Assembly: GCF_963924675.1 (NCBI RefSeq)
Contig: NC_089232.1
Coordinates: 40,614,659 to 40,678,658 of the forward strand
Length of the DNA: 64,000 nt
Direction: 5' to 3'
From: Phocoena phocoena
Taxonomy: Eukaryota > Chordata > Mammalia > Artiodactyla > Phocoenidae
Shown here piece after piece: positions 45,701 through 56,420 of this stretch. A program made the translations under genes and the position numbers. The notes under the pieces were generated by a model, which saw only the letters and a list, made by a program, of their open reading frames with translations, did not search any database and was not told the DNA's origin. Every line of letters starts with the position of its first letter. Within the stretch, counting starts at the first letter, position 1.

Positions 45701-46990
45701 TATCCCATTGTGCTTAATAGCAGGATCCAGAGAAATGTTCTCAGAGTGAGGGAGGGAAAAGAGCCGGAGGCATATTATTAGGTTGGAATTAAAATGCAGA
45801 CGAGATTCATTAAATTGTTGACCCTCCTCCCCACTCCAAAAAAAAAAAAAAAAATTCAGGTTGCCATCTTAAATTGACAGCATTAGAGAGGAATTATGTG
45901 CGCTGATTAATAAGTGAATGTTTTTACCATTATGATCGCGGCACCTGCTAGTTATGTCGACATTGAAGAGGCTCTCAAACTACAGTGTTTCCAATAATAA
46001 AGGTACCATCAGCTGAAAGTTGTGCGCAAGTGTCAGTGCAGGGACACATCATTTTCTTATACGGTTGTGATGTTTAAAAATATTGCCACGATTTCTCTTG
46101 CTAGTTTCCTCCGCACCCTCCCCCCAACTCCTACCTTTGTATTGCGTGCAAAAGCACATCACTGACTCACATCGGTAAAGCAAAGGAAATTTAGGGTCCA
46201 ATCAGAAGATGCCAAAGTGAGTGAATTCCAGAGCAAGACTAACATTCAGCTTACCATTTAGAGCCACACGATAGGAAGTGATTTCAAAACATGTGTTATT
46301 CTTTCCAGGTTCCAAGAAAAATGGCAATTTTATCCAGTTTGGGTGGTTGCCAAAGGTGCCATTTCACCAAATGTAGCTACGGTCATAAAAAAGGAAGCCT
46401 CAGAGCAGATTAACTGGTTTTGCTGTACTATAATGGTGCTTTAAATGAGCAATTTGAGACAATTAACCTGGAACAGGCACTTCTGAGCGCTTTATCCCTT
46501 TAACAGTTTTGGTTCTTCAAACAAGAACAGAGAAAATGAAAATTGGCTCCTTCCCATCGTAGAATCTTCTGTATAACTCTGTGAATATGCATATGATCCG
46601 TAAGGAGCGTGTAATGGGAAATCTAAACTATGTAATTTGGAGATGTAATACTCCATCAACCAAATAAAATCATTAAAAAAATTAATGGGTATTTATGTGG
46701 CTGACTTAAGATAAAAATGTTCTCCATCTTTTGGTAATACTTAATAGCTCTTTCCTTGGATACAAAACACGTATTTCTCATCTATGTGCTTATTATTTAC
46801 TGTAAAGTATGGGAGGGAAAAGATCATTTCGAATTATATGGAATTATTAAAGTATTAAAATGCTTTCATACACTATCTAGAGATACTGTTCTCTCATTAT
46901 ATTTAAAAATAGCTAGGCAAAGAGAACAAAAATAAAATGAATCTTACTAATCAAAAGGAAGCGATTTAAGAATGCACTTTTTAAAATTAC
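45701..46990. promoter_or_regulatory. repeat-free stretch, candidate conserved regulatory sequence
   Basis: About 1.3 kb without any recognisable transposon, apart from a run of about 17 A's at 45838. It holds clustered TAAT/ATTA cores (GCTGATTAATAAGTG, GACAATTAACC, GCAGATTAACTGG) and a Sox/homeobox-like mix. Flanking DNA is dense in old repeats, so the clearing stands out. Regulatory function is inference. Confidence 0.3.
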
Positions 46991-47594
46991 CTAATTTCAA
47001 ACCACATGAGAAATATTTGGGTGCCTATTATGTGCATGAGATTAAGGAAGATAATATAGAGTAGATTAATTATAGCTATTACCATTATGAATGCATTGTT
47101 CTGGAAAGGTTAATCTAGAGATTGTGTACAGGATGGAGTAGAGTCAGAGTGATAAAAGACTTCTACCGTGATTGAAGGTCCCTGACTGTGTTGTGGGGAT
47201 GAGTCAAGCTAAAGAGAACTGTCTTAGGGAAAGCGAGTATTTAAAAATCATTGCTGGGAGATTTGGAATTCTTAATAGAAACTCCAGGAAGCCTGAGGCA
47301 CCTTTGTAATATGGAAATGGGAGGGAAAAAATAACAATTTATGCCTGGGAACTGACCTTTCCTTAATGATGTGTGATCCTTGCTTCAGTTCCTTGAGGTT
47401 TAAGCCCCCACCAGAAACATGGGGAAGTCTCTTCACTGCACAGACTGAAAGGGTGGTACTCAAGGAAAAAGCACAACAGCTAGAAGGATGACTTATCAAA
47501 AAAAAAAGAAGTCAATTATTATGTATTCTGTAATAAGTAAACCATAGTCATCTAAATTTTGGAATTTTTCCACACTGCTCAATCCAGCATTTAA
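46991..47594. other. unannotated sequence
   Basis: Nothing recognised. Confidence 0.3.
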
Positions 47595-48075
47595 TTCTCA
47601 GACCTTATCTCACTTGACAATTCTGCAGCATTTGACACAGCTGATCACTCCCTCCTTGGAACTTTCTACCTCAATATCACTCTCTCCTACCTTATTGATT
47701 AATACTTCTTAGATTCCTCTGATGGACTTTTCTCTTCCTCTCAACCTCTAAACTTTTTCAGTGCTCCAGTTCTCAGCCTTACACACCTCCTCTGTCTTCA
47801 CGAAGTCCGTAGGTCATCACATCCAGTCCTATGGCTGCAAACGCCATGTTACTGACACCCTGATTGACATCTCTAAACTTGATGTCTCCCGTGAGCCCCA
47901 GATTCATGTAGCCATCTGTCTACTCAGTATCTCCCTTTGAATGTCTAACAGATGTCTCAGAATGAACATGGCCAAACTGAACTGAACCCCAACTATTCTT
48001 CTCCTCGTCTTTCCATTTTGGTAACTACCACCGTGTATGCTCGGTCATTCAGGATAAAAACCTCAGAGTTAGTTT
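47595..48075 (+). pseudogene. L2 ORF2 reverse transcriptase remnant
   Basis: TTCTGCAGCATTTGACACAG CTGATCAC (in part) encodes the L2 RT block LDxSAAFDTVDH, whose Asp is catalytic. The downstream GTCCTATGGCTGCAAACGCC and GATGTCTCAGAATGAACATG blocks fit the same LINE. Stops are frequent. L2 is long extinct in placental mammals. Confidence 0.8.
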
Positions 48076-48654
48076 CTCTTCCCATGGAGTTCTATTTCTG
48101 TTGTGAATTTGGGAAACGTAAGGACTCAAGATCATTCTTTGCATAAACAGAATCTGAAACACCATACCCACCCAACAGGTTATTTTCTCTCTTCTCAATA
48201 ATAGGTTACCTAACCCACACGTGCATTTGACAGTTGTTCGGCATGGTTCACATGGTAGATTCAAACCCAGATGAATTAGACATAGATCTTGGTTTCATGG
48301 AGCTTACAATCTCGTACCTGAAGAGACAACCGTATGCCCTGCTAATCCAAGGCCTGGCAAGACAGTTCATGAGTTCTCTAACTTAATAAAATCTCTGAAA
48401 AGGCAATATCTCAAAGATAATGGTCTCTATCCACACCTTATCCCATCAGATTCTAAAGCATATAACTGTGAGGGCCCATCTACAGATCTCTAATTCAGTG
48501 GGAGAAAAGAAGGGACAAAGGAAAGGTTATTACTCCAAATGCTTATTGTAGATAAACAAGGAGAGTGTCGTGGCTCAGTTACATTTTTCAGCTGACTATT
48601 TAAGGCTGGGTGAGGTTTTCTATGTTCTTCTCCTGGGATCCTTTTAAAGACTTT
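48076..48654. other. mostly unannotated, short antisense L2 trace
   Basis: TCATGGAGCTTACAATCTCG near 48295 is an antisense L2 block; the rest is unrecognised. Confidence 0.35.
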
Positions 48655-49175
48655 TCTTTCTAATCTTTTACATTCACTCAACATTCACTGAGTGTTTATT
48701 TGCATGGATCTAGATGCTAGAGATAAAACAGCCATTAAGACAGATTTTCTATTGTAGAGGAGTTTAAAAGTCTAATAAAGGGAGAAAACCAAGGAAATAA
48801 ATTGTGCAATACCAGAACTCAGATGTGTTGAGTGATGATGGGGGACACATGTTGATGGTGTGCACTGTGCCACCTGGTGGGCTTGAGGCAAGTCTGTAAC
48901 GAAAATGATGTTTGTCCTTCGTCCTGGGCATCCAGGAAGCAGGGACAAAGGCAAGAAGGTGTGAAGCAGCAGGGTCTGTTCACAGAACTGCAATTCTCAG
49001 CTTGAAAGTGAGGAAGGCATGTTCAGAGGTGAGGTGAGGATTAGATCACAGGGATCTGTTGTGCCAAAGCTAAAGGACTTGGCCTTTATCCTATACAAAT
49101 GGGGAAGCCAGTGACAGCTTTGACGGAAGAGAGAATGTGATTAGATGGGCAACGTCTGCAGCTCACTGTGACAGC
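48655..49175 (-). mobile_element. L2 3' region
   Basis: AACATTCACTGAGTGTTTAT, CTAGAGATAAAACAGCCATT and, further right, GGCCTTTATCCTATACAAAT and GTGACAGCTTTGACGGAAGA follow L2 in antisense order. Confidence 0.65.
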
Positions 49176-50029
49176 TGTGTGCATGTGAACTGGACATGAT
49201 TAGTAGGGGGACGCCTTCCTCATAATGTGACTGAGCATATCCAAACCTAGAACTAGGTGTTGACGTTTCAACATATGTAGTAAGCCTAAGTCTTCGTCTA
49301 TTTGCTTTTGGGCCTTTATATATTCTCATATTGTAAATGTGCTCATGAGAGTTAAAAATCTATGGTCACTTATTTATGACTTGACTGCGACCAAGTTACA
49401 TAATGTCTGCTTTGATTTACTCATCTATAAAATGAATATTAACTCTTTTGTAAAGTTTTTGGGAGGACTAACGTTTTTACACGTAACAGGCTTAGCCATG
49501 GCATGTATACAGTGCACAGTTAAGTTATTGTGGGTATTATTTTAAACAAACAATGAGGCTAATACACAAGGACATTTTTTTACTCCACCCAGGGCTGGGG
49601 ACATGACTGTGTTTATGTTTTTTAGGCCACTTCGTGACTTAGTACTATAGTAGATTGTCAATAATTTGAAGAAAAAGAAAATAAGACGTAATTAGCATTG
49701 ATAAATCCCAATGTTAACTCTCAGCCCTGAGCTGGAAAGGAAATTCCCGATTGAAATTTTTAAATGCTGTTAATGGCGAAGTGCAGTTTTGGATTGGTCC
49801 AATCATGCCGTTAAATGAAGTAATCATGCTTTTTGGTGATGAGTTATGGAAAGACTGTGGACTCACCCAGAGATATTGAGTGACACTGGTGTCCTTGAAG
49901 TAGACGCCCTCTTACTAGACATTCACCTTTGCTTCCCTATTCCAGGATTTGAAAAACTCATTCCGAAGCCTGTTTTCCAGTAATAACAACACGTACTGCA
50001 CTATCGTAAATACTTACTATAGCAATCAC
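49176..50029. other. unannotated sequence, inverted CCAAT pair
   Basis: No gene or transposon. An 11-bp inverted repeat ATTGGTCCAAT sits at 49793-49803 in a repeat-free stretch. Two facing CCAAT boxes are a possible NF-Y site. Function is unproven. Confidence 0.3.
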
Positions 50030-50210
50030 CATATCGCATGCTTTATATCTACTCTTTAAACCTCACTACAACTCAGTGGTAACAGTTATATAGGTATGGC
50101 CATTATTATTTCCATTTTACAGATGAGGAAACTGAGGCAGAACACGATTTTTGATGCCTATTCATCTGACTTCAAAGCGCTAGGGAGCTTAATCACTGTG
50201 TTATAAAGCC
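50030..50210 (-). mobile_element. MIR SINE
   Basis: TTTCCATTTTACAGATGAGG and AAACTGAGGCAG are the MIR core in antisense. Confidence 0.85.
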
Positions 50211-50465
50211 TTCATTAAAATAGTACTGGACATATACACTAGCTGCTCAAAAATTGTATATTATTTCATTTATGGGTTAGCTGATTGAAGAATGGTCATC
50301 TTTTATTTTAACATGGAGATACTCCTTTGCACCTTACAAAAATCCACTTTAAAAGATAGTATGCTTTGAAAGTACTAGAGTGTAGCCAAATATCAACATT
50401 AGAGGTATTAGCATGCTAAGTTGAACCACCCCTTAACCTACTGATAACTAAAACAGAAGAAAACA
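50211..50465. other. unannotated sequence
   Basis: Nothing recognised. Confidence 0.3.
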
Positions 50466-51060
50466 GCACCTTTTCCAGTTTTTTTTTTTTTTTCTCTTTT
50501 CAGAGTAATTGGATTCAAATTCACATCTGTGGCATTAAACCAGTGTTTTCAACCTTTATTTTTTTCCCTCCCAATTGTTTAACCTCCATCTACATCTCTG
50601 GCATAAATTTCAGCCTTTATTTGTGAATATTCAGATAAGCACTTTGCCTCTAACGGTATTGTTCAGGGCCCGGCATCATTGTTACAGCTGTAATTGTAAC
50701 TATCGAGACACAGTTCTTTGTAATTAGAAAGTCAAGATGGTATTCAGCAGGATGGCAGCACGGGCTTACATTTGTTAGGCTATTAGAAAAAAAATGTTTA
50801 CAGAGAAAACAGTGTCATTGTTTAGTGCTCTTAATTGACCATCTGCCTGGTAAAGAAATGTCCAAAGAAGGATAAATAAGACTATAGTACACTTATTTAT
50901 TTATTTTCTTTGTGCAGTGAGGAAATTAGGAAAAGCAGCAGCAGAGGCAAACTAGAAACAACATTGCTAAATCAGGCTGCAAGTGAAATAATGTCATGCA
51001 TCCATTTCTCGTTTTAATTTCTTTCAGTGTCAAGACAAAGACCTATGGCCTCCTCAAAGT
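50466..51060. promoter_or_regulatory. repeat-free stretch, candidate conserved element
   Basis: AT-rich stretch without recognised transposons. It holds AGAGTAATTGGATTC, GCTGTAATTGTAAC, TTTGTAATTAGAAAG and CTTAATTGACC, homeodomain-type cores at short spacing. This is regulatory inference from texture only. Confidence 0.3.
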
Positions 51061-51595
51061 TTATTTAAGAAAAATGTTTCAGATTGCCCCTAGAGTTCCT
51101 GGATAATATGGTTCCCACCTCAGTTTTCCCCATTTTCTCTTGCTAATCCTTTGGGCATGCCCACTCTGCTCTAACCACCCTGTCTTGTTCTCCAATGGAC
51201 ACATTCTGCAGATGGATGCCCCTCCTCTGTATTTTACTTAAGCCAATTCTATTCTACTTTCTCCTCTCTCTTCAATCTGTAGATATCTTACCCATTCCTT
51301 CAAGAGCTAGGTCAAGTATCTCTCCTCCATCCCAACCCCTGTATCTTTTTCTGACTGTATAATAAGACAAAAATCGCTCCCTCCTCTGAACTTCTACAGC
51401 ACTTATTGTTTTCCCATTTACTTGGCAATAGAAGGTGACCTGTCTAGTGTTGTTCTTCTGTTGTGCTGGAACCATTACTCAAATCCAGCATTGCCATTTG
51501 CATCCTCATATGCTTCTGTTTTGACTCTCCCTGTAGATTGTGACGTGCTCTTCCTAGAATCACGTCTTCTTCTTCTTTGAATTCCCCCCAAAATG
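51061..51595 (+). mobile_element. L2 3' region
   Basis: TTCAAGAGCTAGGTCAAGTA, CTGTATAATAAGACAAAAAT and ACTTCTACAGCACTTATTGT fit the sense L2 tail just downstream of ORF2 (Leu/Pro-rich CTCC texture). Decayed. Confidence 0.65.
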
Positions 51596-51734
51596 CCCAT
51601 CATTTTTTCCTATTTTTTTTTAATTCCCAAAAACAGAGTAGTAGCTGGGATCCTGTGAAATGTCTATCATTTATCTTTTAACAAAACCAACCAAACTCAG
51701 GCTGATTTGACCCTCAAAACATATTTCAATTCTC
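51596..51734. other. unannotated spacer
   Basis: Nothing recognised. Confidence 0.25.
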
Positions 51735-51870
51735 TTCCATAAACATACTGAGTAGCTGTTATGTACCCAACTTTCTGCTAAGTAGTTGTGATGCAGAGAA
51801 GAATCCCATGTGCTTCTCCTCTCAGGAAGCTAACTTCTGGGAAATGGTATCTGGTAGAGTCATGGATCTA
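51735..51870 (-). mobile_element. L2 3' fragment
   Basis: ACTGAGTAGCTGTTATGTAC, GATGCAGAGAAGAATCCCAT and CTCAGGAAGCTAACTTCTGG follow antisense L2. Confidence 0.55.
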
Positions 51871-52784
51871 GGAGAGAGGGGCATAGGGGAGAAACAGGAA
51901 ATGCATGGAAATCAGAAGGTAAGCTTCTTGGAATTTGATTCTAATGAACAAGAGTTAACTTCAACAAGGGCTTTTCTGTAGTCACCAAAAACCCTGGTTC
52001 ACATTCGATGGGCCTGTTCTTCTATTGTGTCATATGGGCACGACTGTTACAGAAAAGGCTACATCAATTGTTCTTGCCAGGAAGGAAAACAGTTTGTGGC
52101 ACCCAGGACAGAGCTGGTCCCAAATTCTGTAATTTGGGTCCTTCCATGTCCAAACAACAAAGAGCAGCTGGTCTTGAGGAGATTATCTGTTGTGCTATAT
52201 GGATGTCCTTCTGCCCAGGGTTTGAATTGAGTTTCCTCCCAAGGCAATGAGTGACCAACCAGGCTTATGCTCCAGGACCTGTCTCTTCCAGGATCACAGA
52301 TGGAAGCCCCCATTACAGCCACGCACAGATTCATCACAATATGGGAACCCTTCAAGTAGGAAATGGAACAAAAACACAAAATATGACCTGACCCAATACC
52401 AAGGAGCTTTTTTTCTGCCTCAGATTCTAGTGGGTAACTCTGCTTGTTATTTCTTCTCTGTAGTTTATTCTAGAGGCAACAGAACCTGATTCACTAGCAG
52501 GGATTCTTCAAGACTCATGCAAACATTTTTTGTAATAACTTCTCTGACCCATTCTCTTTCCAACTCAGTTGTTCTTGGAGCATTTTATATACTTTATACC
52601 TTTTATAGTATTTCCTGATAATGCTTTCACCACTGACTAGCTGTAATTGAACTGACCACACACGTTGAGTGTAAATTACTATTATAGTTTTTTTTCCTTA
52701 ACAAATTTAATGTAGACATTTCAAAGAATGGAATATCCTAGAAGCCTTATCCTAACTAACTGTGTATAGAAACTATTTTTTGTG
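51871..52784. other. unannotated, possible decayed L2 at the right
   Basis: 52535-52700 has a weak sense-L2 look (TTCTCTGACCCATTCTC then GGAGCATTTTATATACTTTA). The open frames at 52008-52489 on both strands carry no recognised domain. Confidence 0.3.
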
Positions 52785-52905
52785 ATTTTGGTTTCTTTTC
52801 ATTTTTATTTCATAATGGAATATCGTTGATTAACAATGTTGTGTTAGTTTCGGGTGTTCCGCAAAGTGATTCAGTTAGACATATACATGTATACATGTGC
52901 AGGTA
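52785..52905 (-). mobile_element. L1 3'UTR fragment
   Basis: GATTAACAATGTTGTGTTAG, TTCGGGTGTTCCGCAAAGTG and ATTCAGTTAGACATATACAT are the antisense L1 3'UTR signature of this lineage. Confidence 0.8.
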
Positions 52906-52914
52906 GGTTTCTAT

Positions 52915-53290
52915 TTTCCTGCTACTCTGTTGACCCAAGCTGTTAAAAGCCCCAGGGCTTTTTCTCTTGCTGTTGTGCCTCCCTAGAATTTTTTTCCCAG
53001 GATGGCCTCATAGCTCACTTCCTTTGTTTATATTAGATTTCTGTTCAAGTTCTGACTTATCATTGAACTCTTCCCAATTTCCCTATATAAAGAATAATCT
53101 TCACCCAAAACCTGGGTACATTCTGTATCCCCTACATGGCCTAATTTTTTCCATAGCTATTAGCATCATCATAACTATTAAACTGTCTCCCCTTTCTAGA
53201 TTTCAGCTCAAGAAAGCAGAGGATTTATTTTTTTTTCTCCCAATGGTGTATCTCCAGGACATTCTGTAGGTGCTTAGTAAAGATTCACTT
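52915..53290 (+). mobile_element. L2 3' region
   Basis: TAGATTTCAGCTCAAGAAAG and ATTCTGTAGGTGCTTAGTAA at the right end, and a TCCCAATTTCCC block, fit sense L2. Confidence 0.55.
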
Positions 53291-53339
53291 AATAAACTAA
53301 CCCATCTTCAGAGATCCTTGGTCAGTGTCCTTACAGGGA

Positions 53340-53560
53340 TTGCATAGAGTGCAGAGTTCTATAGAATTCCTGGGTTTTGGGTCCCATATGGGTCATTTAG
53401 CCACCATGAGACCATGAGCAAGTTGATTCCCCTCTCTAAGGCTGCCTCCTTAACTCAGAATAGAGATAATGGCATATCCCTCTTTGGAGTGGTGGTGAGG
53501 ATATGATGAGAGAGGTCCAGGAAAGCATTGCCTACCACAGTGGGTATCCTGTACATGTGG
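53340..53560 (+). mobile_element. MIR SINE
   Basis: CATGAGCAAGTTGATTCCCC, TCTCTAAGGCTGCCTCC and AGAATAGAGATAATGGCATA are in MIR sense order. Confidence 0.65.
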
Positions 53561-53733
53561 ATTGTTTTCTCACCTTTCCTTTGCTCTGTTGGCTGGCTTT
53601 CCTCTCCTATTAATTTCTTTCTCCCATCATCCTCCCTTTTCTCCTACCTTTCCTTTTTTTGTTCTTTCTTCCCTTCTTTTCCTGCCTTTTTGTCCTTTCT
53701 TTTGCATGTGCCTCAGTAGTTCTCTCAAAGCAT

Positions 53734-53743
<10 letters not shown>
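53561..53743. repeat. pyrimidine-rich (TC) tract
   Basis: Long T/C runs. Open frames with Ser/Phe/Leu runs here come from base composition. Confidence 0.75.
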
Positions 53744-53784
<41 letters not shown>

Positions 53785-53792
53785 CACACACA
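53744..53792. repeat. (CA)n microsatellite
   Basis: CA run interrupted once by TATATA. Probably polymorphic. Confidence 0.97.
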
Positions 53793-54790
53793 GCTTCTAT
53801 TCCTTCCTTTTCAAAAGTGTTGCTCTGAACCATATCCCATTTATTCAACACACCTTGATGAATATGTTTGACTTTATTGTCACTTCTTTTTCAGCTGAAA
53901 CTTTCTGCAGTCCCTTAATTTTTCTCAGCTATCTAAGAATCGCATTGTACAATCCTCTTTCTGAGGCATTCCTCGATAGGGCTGTTTTCCTCTTTATCCT
54001 TTTATGCAATGTCAAGAGCACGTAGTCTAAAGAGATATATGAAACACCAGAACCTACATGTGTATTCAGGTAGAGGTTATCATTGCTTTGGTCACAGGGA
54101 ACATTTAACACAGAGGATTTCAGCATTGTGGTAATCTCAGTCGAGGTAGAAGCCCTTACTTTTTTGGGCTGGGGAAAGACATTATCTCCTATATTTTATT
54201 GTTAGAAAACAGAAACAAATTTAGGCAACAGATTGGCCCACAGTGAAATATAACTGCAGGATCTTTAGTCCTTAGAAGAATGGCTGGAAACTAGCAGATA
54301 CTGGCCTTAATTAGGGTTACACAGAAATTCACCTACATTGTTTTAACCAAATACAAGGGGGGTTGTTAGTCTCACGGAACAAGAGGTACAGTAAACAAAT
54401 CATCTGGGTCTGGTACCGTGACTTAATGACATTTTAGTGATGGCTGTGGCATCTCCAAGAATTCTCTGTGTTCCAGGCAGGAAGAGGGAGGAAGTGGAAG
54501 ACACAGTGCTGGCAGATTTCTGCTTATAACACACTGACCAGAATGGAGTCCCATGGCTACCCCTGTTGTGGCAGAAGCTGGGAATGAGGTGCTTTTTCTC
54601 CAGCCTCTGTGATAGAGGCTGACATAAAGGACGGTTGTTGGGATGGATAGTGGACTAGTTAATTGACAGTATCTACAACAAGAACATTTGTAAATAAATG
54701 AGACAGTTTTTTTTTTAAAAAGTGAGGTCAACATTTGAGAGCTAAAAGATTACGTATTTCAATCCCTCTCTCCTACCAGAAAGAAAACCA
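53793..54790. other. unannotated sequence
   Basis: Nothing recognised. The minus-strand frame at 54423-54734 (103 codons) has no familiar domain. Confidence 0.3.
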
Positions 54791-54811
54791 CCATGATCAG
54801 TGTTTCGGCAG

Positions 54812-55020
54812 TTCTTTTTTTTTTTTTTTTTTTTCGCAGTACGCAGGCCTCTCATTGTTGTGGCCTCTCCTGCTGTGGAGCACAGGCTCTGGACGTGCAG
54901 GCTCAGCGGCCATGGCTCACGGGCCCAGCCGCTCCGCGGTATGTGGGATCTTCCCAGAACGGGGCACGAACCCGTGTCCCCTGCCTCGGCAGGCAGACTC
55001 TCAACCACTGCGCCACCAGA
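54812..55020 (-). mobile_element. cetacean CHR-type tRNA SINE, copy D
   Basis: Minus-strand copy with a 20-base T run (poly(A) complement, about 54814-54833) and a B-box complement GGCACGAACC (about 54963). Where the other copies read CCACCAGGGAAGCCC, this one reads CCACCAGAGAAAACC, so the tRNA-like 5' head has changed or ended early. No target-site duplication was found by eye. Confidence 0.92.
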
Positions 55021-55099
55021 GAAAACCTAATCCTGATTTTTATACACATCCCTTCCATCCTAAGTCATCTTCCTGCTAAACTCAAGAAGTCCTGAATTC
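55021..55099. other. unannotated spacer
   Basis: Nothing recognised. Confidence 0.25.
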
Positions 55100-55195
55100 C
55101 TTTACCGTTTACTATTAGATCCTCAGCTCCAGCACAGACCTAGATACATACATAGCAGGCACTGAATGAGTATCTGTGGAATAAATGAACGCCAA
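55100..55195 (+). mobile_element. L2 3' end fragment
   Basis: AGCAGGCACTGAATGAGTAT and CTGTGGAATAAATGAAC fit the sense L2 3' end. Confidence 0.55.
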
Positions 55196-55389
55196 GGAAG
55201 TGTCATATTTTGGTATCTACAACATATGGACCCGTTTACTCTTAATTCTCTGCTTTTACCTGTAAAGTCTTTTAATAAGTTGCAGAAACAAGAAATGAAT
55301 TTAAAATCAAATGGATTCTGAATAACTGATCCAAATATATCACAGGAATAAATAAAAATTGAGGAACCCTTAAATTCTGTCTGTGCACT

Positions 55390-55570
55390 AACATAAAATT
55401 ATTTCTTTTGTATTGGACATTATATTAACACATTAAAATCTTCTCATTTAACCCCTGCAAAAGTCCAATGAGATAGGTTCATAACACCATGATTATATGG
55501 TTAGGAAACTATAGGCTATACAGAGCCTGTTGACATTGGAACACAAATTCCAAACAAGTACTGTTTACAT
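55390..55570 (-). mobile_element. MIR SINE fragment
   Basis: TTCTCATTTAACCCCTGCAA, GTTAGGAAACTATAGGCTAT in antisense order. Decayed. Confidence 0.55.
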
Positions 55571-56049
55571 GCACTGTCCCGTGCATCTCCTCTAATACAT
55601 TCCCACTGCTTAGTATCCCCCAGGGCACCTCACGTGCCAACCGCATTACACGTGTAGATAGATAATACTTGAAAGAGGAATGGAGGTAGAGAGGAAGAGA
55701 AGAGATGAATGGATAGCTTTCTATCCAATGTATAAGTTCTCACTCACAGCTTATTACCTCATTAAGATCATCTATCCTGGTCACCTTGGGATTTCAACAG
55801 AAGTGGAATTTCTGTCCATTTAACCATAAGATGTTAACACATCCCTTAAGAGTTATCAGACCTAGTAGCCGTTGCAAATAGAGAGGCATTTTTGCCATCT
55901 CATATTTTTCTCTCTCTTCTGAGGAGATCCAGGGAACCTGAAACTGCCAGACATGAAACCGAAAGTGATACCTAAATTAGCAATGACCAAATTAGCTTTG
56001 ATGTTCTCACAGATCTTTAATGTTCCTTTCTGGAAGCCTGGCTGGAGGA
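55571..56049. other. unannotated sequence
   Basis: Nothing recognised. A 74-codon minus-strand frame at 55862-56086 is unsupported. Confidence 0.3.
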
Positions 56050-56420
56050 CGGAGAACACAGCAACACCCCAACACTCAGCTCCCACATGGGGGCCTTTGC
56101 CTTTGCTGTTCCCTCTGCCAGGAATGCTCTTCCCTCAGTTACTCATAGGATCTGGATGGATCCCTCACTGCATTTGGGCCCCTGCTCAAATGTCACCTCA
56201 TTCAACAAACCTTCCCTGACCTAAAAGAAGACTCCTTAGTCACTTTTCACCCTGTGACCCTGTTTTATGTTTTCCCTCAAAGCCCTCATTACTGTGTGGA
56301 ATAGCATAATGTTGATTTGTAAGCACCTGTGTCCTCCCCACTAGAATGTCAGATTTCTGAGGTAGCACCTGAATTGCTGTGTTCACTTCCGATTTCCAGC
56401 ACCCAGGTGGAAATCCATCT
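56050..56420 (+). mobile_element. L2 3' region
   Basis: TTTGCTGTTCCCTCTGCCAG GAATGCTC (in part), CTGCTCAAATGTCACCTCAT and ACAAACCTTCCCTGACC are strong sense-L2 blocks. Confidence 0.8.

Noticed and set aside
53528..53871. Open frames with Thr-His or Val-Cys alternation
   Set aside because: Translations of the (CA)n microsatellite and TC-rich flank.
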